Both the position numbers and the translations under genes were made by a program. A stretch of DNA of 64,000 nucleotides, from NCBI GenBank assembly GCA_903813345.2, contig CAIIXF020000005.1:26539375-26603374 (forward strand). The letters are read 5' to 3'. Source of the stretch: Owenia fusiformis (taxonomy: Eukaryota > Annelida > Polychaeta > Sabellida > Oweniidae). The stretch's first letter is position 1. Each line of letters opens with the position of its first letter. The notes below the pieces were generated by a model. That model had not been told where the DNA came from. It was given only the letters and a program-made list of their open reading frames with translations, and ran no database searches. Positions 1 through 23,600 of the stretch are shown here, piece after piece.

Positions 1-290
1 GGAGACGGAATGGGTGGTGGAATGGGTGGTGGCAGAGGTGATGGAATGGGTGGTGGAATGGGAGGTGGCAGAGGAGATGGAATGGGTAGTGGAATGGGAG
101 GTGGCAGAGGTGATGGAATGGGTGGTGGAATGGGAGGTGGCAGAGGAGATGGAATGGGAGGTGGCAGAGGTGATGGAATGGGTGGTGGAATGGGAGGTGG
201 CAGAGGTGATGGAATGGGTGGTGGAATGGGAGGTGGCAGAGGTGATGGAATGGGTGGTGACAGAGGTGATGGAATGGGAGGACGAATGCG
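1..290 (+). repeat. Coding minisatellite (36-bp unit)
   Basis: About eight imperfect copies of a 36-bp G-rich unit, some shortened to 18-24 bp, encode the Gly/Met/RGD repeat. The unit keeps the frame in at least two frames. Confidence 0.8.
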
Positions 291-441
291 TAGTAAATTG
301 TTTGGCCGCCTTTGGAGAAGAAGGTTTGGAGACAGAGGATACACATTGGGAAGCAACAGAAGAGTTATGTATAAATATAATGAGCAAGAGGAAGAGGAGA
401 AAAATCGTAGGAGAGGATGGCTGGGTACAGGAAAAAAATAA
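1..441 (+). CDS. 3' end of Gly/Met-rich protein with RGD repeats
   Basis: The frame is open from the window edge to a TAA at 439-441, so the gene is 5'-partial. It is built on a 12-residue unit (GDGMGGGMGGGR) and contains eight RGD tripeptides, the integrin-binding motif. A short basic tail follows (about residues 95-143, many Arg and Lys). AATAAA signals at 545-550 and 557-562 fit a true 3' end. The +2 frame (14-466) is also open, because the repeat unit is a multiple of three, but it gives an unlikely Glu/Val/Trp/Met-rich product. Gly-rich RGD proteins are known from extracellular or shell matrices; that role is inference. A phase-1 donor-like GTAAAT at 293 could instead join this segment to the receptor gene downstream. 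Confidence 0.55.
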   Translation, partial: GDGMGGGMGGGRGDGMGGGMGGGRGDGMGSGMGGGRGDGMGGGMGGGRGDGMGGGRGDGMGGGMGGGRGDGMGGGMGGGRGDGMGGDRGDGMGGRMRSKLFGRLWRRRFGDRGYTLGSNRRVMYKYNEQEEEEKNRRRGWLGTGKK

Positions 442-1771
442 CTGTTATATGCAGATTGCACTCTGAATGCAAAGCCTGTGTATCTTTAATACACTGAGAT
501 AAAAAACTAACTATTTCATCTTAAGAACATCGAATATTTACACAAATAAATGTTGGAATAAAAATGGAAAATTCTTTAATGGTAAAATATATTTTATGTA
601 GAATATTAGAAACAGAAATTTAATAAATCAGTTCAAGAATTGAATAACTAATTGTGTTTTGTTTCTTTAGTGTAGTGTTGTATCATCAAATAAGATGTGT
701 AAACCCAAGGTAAAGAAATGGAGGACAAGTGAATTCACAGGAAATGGTTGTATCAAGCATCATTTTCTCCATAATGTTTAAATAATCAAATATTCAATGA
801 TTTAAAAATCTTATATACTGGTAGGGATACTAGTAAAAACCATGCAATGTCTAATCATTAAAACAAGGCATGGCAATATTGTTAGGTGACCAAATATTTC
901 CTGAGTAGCCAAGTCACTTTTATTACGCTGATACCCAATACCGAAATGCTTAATACCCAATAACAAAAAATCATTTCTGTCACCATCAACACAATTTGAT
1001 ACTAAATATGTGCAGATAAAGAGGATGATTGTTGTAACATTGTTGTACTAATGAAGAACTCAGTGACCTTGCTTCACTGGCCATTATTTAGACATACTGG
1101 GTATAACCCTCCGCATATTAGGGAGATTTTTCATCTTATTTTATCGTTTGCTTAATATGTCATCACTTATACATGTATATTCTTTTCTGGCCCTTATATA
1201 AAATTTGAGTACTACATCATCTAATCTTACATTTTTATCCACCTTATCCCTAAGAGAAGATTCCCTAAAGCCTCTTCCAATAGTGAGGACTTGTTTATCT
1301 CTTTTAGACATGTTTCCAAGTTGGTTATAAAAACCCTGCTGATGCTGTAGGCCATATTGACATGACAACTTCAATAGTCATATTAGTTATATAAAAATCT
1401 ACTAGGGGATTATTCCTGTTTTGAAATCACTCCACTGATGTTTGAAAAATGTCAGGAGAACTACCAACTGTTGTTTTTAAATGTTTTGATTGATTGCTAT
1501 TGTAACATTTATTTTTGACAATTGGTTTGGACTGGAGAGATACTAGTCAATATAGATGCAATCAATAGAACATATAAACAAAAAATCAATGAGGCCCATG
1601 CACAATTTAAGCTGGGAAAATATAAAAAAGCGGATGTTGTGAAAACCATCTTACTAAAGATAACTGAATAATATATGTTTATATTTTATTTTATGTTTTT
1701 TTCTATTTTATATATATATTTTTTTATTATATGTTTCATATGTATATCAAGTGGTTTTATTTGATTTTCAG
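442..1771. other. Non-coding stretch upstream of the WAP exons
   Basis: AT-rich sequence with poly(A) signals of the RGD gene near its start. I see no convincing exon. A short open stretch at about 1530-1672 has no start codon and no recognisable domain. No signal-peptide exon for the receptor gene was found here. Confidence 0.5.
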
Positions 1772-13196
<11,425 letters not shown>

Positions 13197-13563
13197 CAAT
13201 AAGGATTGAATGGAGAGAAAAACCTGTTTTAAAAACTGCAGACTTTTGAGAAATGCTTTTTCACTACAGAGGGGAAATGATTACATAGAGCCCAATGGAA
13301 ATATAATTTTGAAGAAATAAGTCTTCACTAAATGTTAATTATAAAAATATTATTCTCATTTACTCATGATATTTTATATAAAAATTAAAATCACTGCACA
13401 ATATGAACATACATGTATGTGTACCAGTATTAAATACTAACTAGAGTTACAAGACTTTATTGCAATAAGCTGGATTTATGGCAATGTTCTTGCCAGTTTA
13501 TGTAAATCAGTGTTTATAAAAATGTATGTTTTTGTTTTATGAACAAGAACTTTTAGTTAAAAC

Positions 13564-14033
13564 TAGTGTTGTTGCGATTAATCGATACATTGCGAAATAC
13601 ATCGCCGAAGCTGATTCTGGCGATGCATCGATGTCTCAAACAAAACATCGATGTTTTAAAAAAAAATTAATTTGCTAAAAATCATCCTTTCTTATCATTA
13701 TTTAGACACAAATCGCTTACCTTTCTTATGTCTTATTTCATTTTCCAATGTTTTCTGATATTCTTTCGCTTTAAAACTGTTTTAGCTAGTCGAAATGAAC
13801 CATTAATCTAAAAAAATTACTTTACTTTCAATTTCACCGTTACTAGAAGTTCCCGGATGTACCAGCGTACTCTTATTAATTTGTTCTGTTCTGTATTTTA
13901 GTGCATGGCGTTCGGTATTTCAGTACACTTTTCTCGGACTTTTTCTCGATGTACATCACGATGTGCATCGATGTTTATTACTGAAAATTGCCGAAGCATC
14001 TATGTACGATTACGGCACATCGCGACAACACTA
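13564..14033. mobile_element. hAT-type MITE, family 1, copy 1
   Basis: 470 bp. Terminal inverted repeats TAGTGTTGTTGCGAT and ATCGCGACAACACTA. Perfect 8-bp target duplication GTTAAAAC at 13556-13563 and 14034-14041. Sub-terminal ATCGATGCATCGATGT motifs. No ORF. Closely related to 41371-41818. Confidence 0.9.
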
Positions 14034-14214
14034 GTTAAAACCATTTTGCGACATATTTCAGTACAACTAACATAGAACAACTAAATAATGTAAAATATAA
14101 ACCGAATATTTGTGATGTGTATCTATATGCAAATCAGTACATAATAAAGATCAGTATTTAAACATAGTCCAACATGCTTTTCTGAAATTTTAAACAAGCA
14201 AAGCAAAACAAGCC

Positions 14215-14355
14215 ATCAACATGCAAAATGTCACCACATGCCATTTCTTACAGTTGCCAACCATCACATGCCAAACACCAACTGCTTAACACCATCCATA
14301 AAAAAGTTGGAAACTATACAATATGTCATAACTTATGGTGGTGACATAATAAAAA
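14215..14355. repeat. Dispersed repeat (ATGCAAAATGTCACCAC family)
   Basis: About 135 bp starting CATGCAAAATGTCACCAC and ending near TGGTGGTGACATAATAAAAA. Other copies are at about 36745-36870, 43608-43715 and, partly, 47281-47345. Probably a short non-autonomous element. Confidence 0.6.
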
Positions 14356-14655
14356 TGACCCTAAGGGAAGAAGGTGTTAGAAAATGAATCATGTTGAGAA
14401 ACCAATCTAATTTGAAGCTATTCCATCGTTTGCTTCTCTTAAATATTTGGTTCTCAACATTCAGAGCTTTACAGTTGATCTTTGCTGCAACATCCAACTT
14501 TACCCATTCTCCTTATTTTAATGAAGCTCAGACAGACTAAATTAGATAATCCTATAAAAAAATATGAATTCTCAATAATCATGGTTCATAAGAAACTTGT
14601 TCTTTAACCTGTGCAGGTTTTACTGTATACGTTACAAAGTACAAAACATTCTTAC

Positions 14656-17600
14656 CTTTGAAGCCTGTCCCAGGAGACGTCCCATCTCATCTGACCTTGC
14701 TTCTTGGCGCAACTTTTTCTCCTCCATTTTCTTTTTTATCACATGACGCTGTTTCTCCTCCTCCGACAACCTCAAGAAAAATAGTATTTTGGATAAATGA
14801 GATTACAAGATAGAAGCAGAAAGAGAACAAACTCAAATAGCAATCAAATATTGAATCATTTGTGATGATTTGTACAAAGCAATGTATTCAGAATATAATT
14901 ACAACATTTTCTGCTTATTAGTACCAAACAAGACACACAATGACAAATATAGCACTTTGACAACAAAATGACTGCCATGTAAATTACCCAGAATGCCCAA
15001 AACCTAACCAGATCTTAGGACTAGTCTGGTCTTGGATCTTAAAAATTTGAAGCTGAATGGATAAGTAGTTTTACTGGAGTTTTGATGACCAGTTTAGATG
15101 GTACCCATCCACCTGATGAGAAACACGCCCAGGGGCACAAGATGTCGATAGAAAAAGGCCATGAAAGCTGCATTAAAGATTTTATCAGCACCACAACTGT
15201 AAAATCTTCTTTAACAGTCAGAGGGTAGTATGTCAAACCAATGAGATTCAAGGGTAAACACTCACTGTTCCCAGGAGTCCCCATAATGAGCAATCAGAGC
15301 ATAAAGCAAGAGTTTCTCCCGTAGTGCATCATATTTCTTCTCTAGTGCTTTAACATATTCCTTTTCTTCAGCAGTGCACTCAAATGTTCCAAGGATTACT
15401 GCAGCAACATTGTCGTAGATCTCAGCTATTCTCATGTTACGTTCTGCTTTCTGAACTCTGATTAGCTCCTTGCCATTCTGGAATCAGATGGAATAATAAT
15501 ATATAATGTTATATTTTAGGACCCATAATTGAGAGTAAATTTTTGAATATGAGAAAATATGTTCTCTAATTTAAAGTGGGAGTACTATGGTGCACTAAAA
15601 ATATGAAATATTACAATATATCAGAAATAATCAAAATTACATCTATATGGCAGTTTACATGACATAAAACGAGATAAAAAGAACTTAATTGATCCTACTA
15701 TCCTAATAGAATAAATAGTGGCTCTTAGATATATATGACTCTGTATCAATCTGCCCCCAAGTATTTAATGCACTCACAAAATTGGCCATCCCCTGTGTCT
15801 GGTGAGAATATACATCCAAAACACAATCATGTAATTGAAAAATACCACAAGTACTTTGAAAAGCATACCTTGCTCTGCATTTCTATGATGCTGGTCTCAA
15901 AATGTTTATCTTGCAGCTGCTGTAGGTCAGCCAGCACTACTGCATTCACATTGTCCTCTGATATGTTGTGGTTCTGGGTTAGGAGCTCCTGGAATCTGTT
16001 CTCGTAGTATAATCCAACACCTAGATGGATAGAGGGTCATAATAAGGGTGCGACAAGGGTTCACGTCAGTTGAACTTTACTATGGTCCAACATTACAACT
16101 GGTCAATATTTCAGAATACATAAAATTAATAAAGTGACAACTGGTCCATATTTCAGAAAACAGGAAAATAACATGAAAACTGGTCCATATTTCAGAAAAC
16201 ATAGGAGATGACAACTGGTCCATAATTTAATCCTTAAATGGTTATTATTTACCTTCTTGAAGAGTTCTCATATGGTTATTCCTCTGAGTTGCCATATACT
16301 CTGGGGTTCCCTCTCTCCATATGTTGCGTTGATTACGCAGGAACCTTAATTTATTTTCCCGTTGCTCCTTATTGAGTTGCCTGGCAGCAGCTTTTACATT
16401 GGTACTGTCTCTGCCTTGAAGCATGTTAATCAACACCTGTAATATGCAAATTATAAAAAGTATGTATTCAATACTTTGACGTGTTTCAGGTACATAAAGC
16501 AGGATTTTAAATAAGTGTTATGTACTGGGAGGTTTTGGATACAGGGTTTATCCCGAGGGAAATATGTGTATCTCCCTAGGGACAAATCGGAATTATTCAA
16601 AGATGACATCAAGCTTTGTGAATGTTGAGAGGTTTTTGTATTTATTCTAAATCACTAAATAAAGCATTTACACAGTTTGGCTGTCCAACTGCAAATGTTA
16701 TTATGCATACTTTTCTAGAATGTGCACTTTCGATAACCTGGTACATACCTCTCTCTCTTGTAGATGCTTCCTTGATATCTCTCTCACAATATCAACCTGA
16801 AGATCTAACAAGCCTGCATTTTTATCCTTTCCTATTTCACCATCTGTATGAGACACTTTAAGCTGTTTACGTCCTTTTCTCACCCGTAGCCTCTCTCTGG
16901 CAAGTACTTCCTGTCTGTCTCTATCTGGCTCATACCTGAAGTAAAGGTGAGTTTAACAATATTATATGGCTGAGTTAAAATTCTTGATATAACTTAACGG
17001 TTTGGAGAACAGTCTATTGGACTTATAATTTTTTATGAAAAATATATCAAAAAATCTACAATATGTAAAGATATCAAAATTGTCTAAAGCAGCAAAACTT
17101 GCAGTAGACTGATGAAGTTCTTTCTCAAAACCAAGAATAGTGGTCAGTGTTTGCCAAATTTCATGATTCAATTATTTTCATGTGTGTGCTCATGGGTTTT
17201 CATATGGGTACAAGCCTAAGTTCATAAATTCAAGTGGGTGCAGGGCCCATTTGCTTCAATTCTGGAAAGATCACTGTATAGTGTATTTATGAAGAATTTA
17301 AGAATCATACCTGTCTGATTTATATGTCTGATGTCTCTCAACTAGGCCTACTGCAGTAGCACTCCCCAGAAGATCAGTTTCTTGTTCAAGTAGCATCTGT
17401 TCACACATCAACTTACAATACTCCACCTGGGGGCTGCTGGTCAACTTCTTGCTGCTTTCTGAACGCAGTTTGCCAAGAAGGAGCTCTTTCTCAGCTTGTT
17501 GACGATCTTGAAGTTCTATAAGGATCTTGCTACAAGGGCTTGGACCTAATGTGTGGAAAATGCTCAATATTTATACCATGAGGTATACCATAAGAAAAAC

Positions 17601-20600
17601 ACTTGATTTTCAGTACATTGAAGTTTTAACATATTTTATACTGTATAACTGTGAGATCTGCAAATATGTTTTTGACTTACACTCTATTTCTATTGGAGGA
17701 GAATACCTGTGTACATGAACAGCTCTCAAATGGGAACATTAAATGTAATAAATTAAGTCAATTCTCCCATGTTATTTGAACCTCTACATGTGAACACCCC
17801 TAAATGTAATCAGTTTCAGTAACTCCAAATAGTGTTCAGCACTTAGGAAAAAGTAATTTAATGGAAAATGGGACCACTCCCTTATGTTCTCCTTTAAGAT
17901 AATGGACACTAAGATGACACATGGATAATGGATAATAAAATGACACATGGATAATGGACACTAAAATGACACATAAATTCCTATTGCCAATTGCTATTGC
18001 CTCTAGCCTAGTCAAATATAGCACAGTGAAATTGTACTTTTTCCAAATGTTATAACTTTCATGTTTAAATAGCTTGCGTTGGTGTTTGGCCAAACCGCCT
18101 TAATTGTCTAAGATGACGAATACCTTGTACTAGGTGGGAATATTCCTCTCTCATTTTTTGGTGTATCTCATTCACTGACTTCCCCTTGCCCTTTAGCTCC
18201 AAGTACTTATTGCCCATCTCAGTAGTCATCATAGCATACTCCTGCTCCAGCTCACCTAATGAAATATAAACAAATCTGATATGTTATACTTTTCAAGGAT
18301 GGTAAATTTCTAGTGATCTAATGACCCGTGTGACTTAAATCATATACCCGGTATTTTCCATCGATGGGATTCAGAATCAGTTCTTGACTAACATTACAAG
18401 AAACATCCCTTAAATCTTGAATAAATCTATCTCCCGGTTTGGCTTGATATATATAATATTATATACAATATTTTACATACAGGATATGAGGACAAAATCT
18501 AAAATGGGCATCTATAATACAGTGAAGTAAACTGTTATTAAGGTACTTCTAAAAGAAAGCATTTTTCAAAAAATTGCTAAACCTGCACATGTTATTTTCT
18601 GGTACAAAATAAAGTATGAGGGCGTGTGTGTATTTCTTTGTTTTTTCAGGAAAGTATCCTTACATTGTCTTCATTAAGTAAACCTGGTAACAGGTCAATG
18701 GTAAACCAAGATGTTCTGATATTTCACGAAAAATCATTTAAAATGGCCAATTTTCGCAATAACACTGGATTGTACCAGAAATTATTATGCACCTCATTAA
18801 AATACTCAAATCTGATTGGTTAAGAGCTGCAGGGTCTATTGCCATACGTGGCAGGAAGATCTCGTTCTATGCAGTATTGAAGCAACGAGATCTCCAACCG
18901 TCCCGTATACCAGAATACCTATCCTCGAAAAAAATACTAGGCTCAGCTTCTGTTTTAGTAGACCCATTCTTTAAAATAAAGTATTTCTCAAGGGAGGTGC
19001 ATTATAGAATAAATACTGGATGACCATGAGGTGGATATGCCAGAATACCTATCCTCGAAAAAAAAATAACATGGGCAGGTATAGCATTTTTTCAAAAATG
19101 TTTTATGGAAAGAACAACCTTATAAAGATAACAAAAAAAAATCTTGCAGTATTTTTTCTGTTGTATTTTCTACATTCTAAGACAAAAGATTGTTATCTTC
19201 TCGAATATTATGTATGTTGGCTTTTTCATATGTTCACACCGTTCTTACAAACACCCTATTGAGCAGATTTACATCCATTTGTGTATAACTAAATGTTATT
19301 TTTTGGATTTGAACTATATTCTGTCATAGCCCTAAAATGTATTTTGCTGGTACATGTACATTTTTTTTTCAAAACTGATACAAAATTCCCTGACACATCT
19401 ACTGTTTCGAAATTCCCTGACATTTTTGGCCCTTTTCAACCCAATTTTAAAATTCCCTTACTTTCCAGGTGGTAGAAAAATCTCAGGTATTCATACAAGA
19501 TAGAGCATTCAGTCTCGAGGCCATAAACATATCAAAGGGTCAACATTTGTCCACAAAGCCACACCATAATCCATAAAACACAATAATTCACATTTGGAAG
19601 GAAACTATGACTGGTCTCAATTTTATTTCTCAACCTTTAATGCCACAGCTGGAATTCACCATTAAGGTACCATTTGTGAAATAATTGTGAGTTCAGTGCA
19701 ATAAATTACATGTAATAAAACAACATACTGTCTAAACAACCAGTTCACCTTAACATTTTTGCAGATAATAAAATAGAGAATACAGTTCAGTTCAGACTAT
19801 GAATTTAAGATAGAGATACTGTAATAATACAGAAGTCAATATGAATTTCTTTGGATTACTTTCTTTCTTGCTCCTGACAGGGGAATGCCTTGTAAGATGT
19901 TCACATGAGGAGCATCTTGAAAAATGCTTGATGTTATGGCCAGAAATTTCTAAGGAGCAACCATCCCCAGAACCAGGACTAGAGGTATAATATATACATG
20001 AAAACAGTAGCATTTACTGATGGAATCAAAATATTATTATTAAAAGAATTGCTACACCTGCACATTATATTTATAGGTACAAAATAAAGTATGGAGGCAT
20101 TTGTGTATTTCATTGCCTTTTTTGGGAGAGCATCATTACATTTGCTTATTTAGTAAATCTGGTTAGAAGTTTCTGGATAACACTGGAGAATTTATATTGA
20201 CATCTTACCAGATTTACTAAAAGAAGACAATGTAATGATAATTTCCTGAATAAAGGACCCACCGTCCTGTGCTCACACAGTGTAGAACCTTCATATTTAC
20301 AGAAAATTTGAATTTTGACGTCAAAATCAGCAATTTTTCGGAAACTGGGCGAACTTGGGAAATGGCAATGAAAGGTTAAATAGGCATTATGGAGATGCAT
20401 AAAATGAATGTGGATATGACTCAATCCGAATAGCAGTTTTAATTTGTGCGGCCAATGTTTACGGACGGACGGATGGACCAACAGACGGACGGACACCTGG
20501 TCGATCCAATAGGCTCACTGTGTGAGCCAACAAACCAAGGAAATATACACATCAATTCATACTTTGTATTGTATTATACCAGAAAGTAACATGTGGAGGT

Positions 20601-23600
20601 GTAGCAATTTTTCAAAAATGATGTTGGATGCCTTTCAAAAATTGTGAATTTCTAGCATCAGTGTTTCAACGATGAACACTGCCAGCAAGTGCAAAGGTTG
20701 GTGGTTCAAATCCGGTGGATCACTTTCTTTGTTTCTCAATCTAACTTCATGTGCAATATGGTATTGAAATCATAAGTGTACTGTTTATGTAGTATATTGC
20801 GTATTCACTCTACTATACCTAACACCTAGAAATTCATTAGATACTTTGTTTGTCTAATTATATTGTTGAGTATATTTTTGAAAGTGATAAACCATTAATA
20901 AGAAACAGACAAATAAAAACAAATACATAATCATTACTAATAAGCCAAATGGGTTGCTCATGAACACCAAATGCAAGGTATAGTAGAGTGTATTTCAAAT
21001 ACAGCCTGTAGCTATCAACGCATCTTTTAGGAAAAGGCTGATTTATTAGAAAAAAAAATATTAATAGAGTTTTACAACATACGTATCATAGGAAAGTAAT
21101 TAAATGAATATGACTAGGTTATTGGCAAAAATAAATTAACTCTTTGTGTTATAGATCAGACAAAAATGAATAACCATGATATATATCTAAAAACAAAATA
21201 TAGGTGCTAACATGACAAAATGTCACCTACTGGTTGAAAATACAAAACTAGAGTGCTCACCATAAATAAATGACACTTGGATTTTCTATCACCATTTCCA
21301 GACCATGGTGCTTTGAGACTTCATACTTTCCAATAATGTCTAGATACACATCCCTTATGTTTTGTATATTTTACATTTTGTATACTCTCGTCCACTGATG
21401 TATAGCCTCTTGAAAATTCTCTTCTTTTTAACATGGGAAATCCTCACTTCAGCAAATCCAGGTGTCATTTATTTATGGTGAGCACTGTATGTTACAGATG
21501 TCAAACACCGATACCAAACACTGAACGCTTATTCACAAAATGCATTGTCTTCGAGATTACATTCCATGGATTGTTTGACATATGTCATTTCTTTAGATTT
21601 AAAATGCCTATATTTTGTCTCAAATGTTGTTCTTTTCAACAAATGATAATGTTATTAAAATCATATTAATAATGGTAAAAATGAATACTCAAATAAATGA
21701 ATCGCTCAACAAATTGAACTAAAATGCAAAGACATGATAAAAAGGCAAAAATATCTTCAATTCCAGAAATAAAAAAAAAATTGGTGCACTAGAGGCCTAA
21801 TTCTTATCCTATTTTCAGTTTTTGAGAAATCCGTCCTCCCTATCTCCTACTCTCCTATACCCAAACATGGGGGATCAAAATTGTTCAAAAAAGTGTTTCA
21901 TCCGAGATGATGATCTGATTAGATGTTCCGATATACAGGTTTTGCTGTATTTTCAGTGTCCAGTATTTCAAGAGAAATCCTGCTGCTACAAGGGAGCAAC
22001 AGAGCCTATGTTGTCAGATCAGCAAGTCCAGGGCATTACATACTACAACCATTGTCCCCAGAAGACAGAACTCTCAGCTCAATGTCACCAAGAATTCTTC
22101 GATGAGCTTTGCTTCTTCATGTGTTCACCTGATACTGGACCTTGGATCACTTTTGCAGTATGTTGAAATTATCAAATTTAATTATGATTAAAATTATGAT
22201 TAAAATATAAATATAGGAGGGGGAGGTTTTTTCATAAGAGAAAGGGTAATTGATAAAATCTCTTGAATGAGAAATCAGAAAATATCAGGCTGCACTTAAG
22301 GGTGGCCACATTTACATAAGATCATTGGCGTCGGAAGAAGGAGGGTGTTGGGGGCGACTGCCCCCCTCCCCCTTTCCCATATTTTTCTAGATTTGAGACA
22401 GAGTGTAGAATTGAAAGCTCTAGAACTAATAATGTCAAAGTAATGACAGAAATGATACTATGTCATTATCTAGTTTACATAGATCTCATTTCTCATTATA
22501 TTTAATTCTATATGTTCAGAATGCACCAGAGAGGGTCTAAATTTGAAAATTTCTGGGACATGCCCCTCGATCCATGCACGACCCATTCATATACAAAAAT
22601 TGCCCCCTCCCTTGGCAAATCCTTCTGACACCCCTGAAGATGGTCAAACTCAGTGCTTGTTGCATGCCCATGTACCAATTACATGCACAAATTAATTTTC
22701 TAATTGAATATAAAAGATATTGAAGATTGAAGAGTGGATAGAATTCAAAATGGAGTGTTAAACATAACATTTTTAAAAATAGGAATGACATGGAACGATG
22801 ACAGGAAAAATCATTGTAAAATGCAATTAAACTTACACTTATCTCTCTAGTTTTTGTAACCTCCAAAGAAATACGTTTTTTAATAAATCATTTTCAGACA
22901 CATGAGGAGCCAGTGAGGGATAGATTCATAGATGTACCAATATGTCCTGAAGTGTGTGAGAAGTGGTGGCAGGCATGTAAACAAGAATACACATGTACAG
23001 ACAACTGGTATCTTGGCTTCAACATGTCAACAGGTCGGAGGACAGGGTTGCATATTGCTCAATATTCTTTTAAAATTTGGATTAGATGAAGTGTTGTCCA
23101 AACTTTTACTCAAAACAGCACTAATACAAGAAAAACAGCAACTCCATGGAGTAGCATATCCCACTGAACAAAACATGTTTTGAGAAATAGCAGCCATATA
23201 AAATTTGAATCATATCCATCCACTCCTATTTGAGTTATCAAAAATTATGTTTTTTATGAAACATGGTGGCCATTTTGAAATTCAGCTGCCACCTTTAAAA
23301 TTTCATCTTAAGCAGAGCTTCTATGTCCTTAGGCATCAGTATATCAAATTTGATCCAAATTTGTCAACTGGTACTTGAGTTATCAAAGATTACATTTTTA
23401 ATGAAAAATGGTGGAGCTTTTGATAAATAACGGCCATTTTGAAAATTTCTTCTCGAGCAGAGCTCCATGCATCAGTATGTAAAATTTGAACTAAATCTGT
23501 CCACTGGTATTTGAGTCATCAAGGATTACCTTTTTTATGAAAAATGGCGGCCATTTTGAAATTCAGCTGATGCCTTAGAAATTTCTTTTGAAGCAGATCT

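Larger units (their letters stand above)
13197..14655. other. Convergent 3' region of the receptor and EF-hand genes
   Basis: 3' UTR of the receptor (ATTAAA at about 13385; AATAAA at 14143-14148), a hAT MITE, and one copy of a dispersed repeat (about 14215-14355). The missing last exon(s) of the minus-strand EF-hand gene should lie here, but I could not place them. Confidence 0.4.

Noticed and set aside
1530-1672. Open stretch with KINEAHAQFKLGKYKKADVV
   Set aside because: Protein-like look but only about 46 codons, no start, no recognised family; left out as a gene.
20641-20720. tRNA gene
   Set aside because: A and B boxes are present, but no acceptor stem or cloverleaf pairing; listed only as a SINE-like head.
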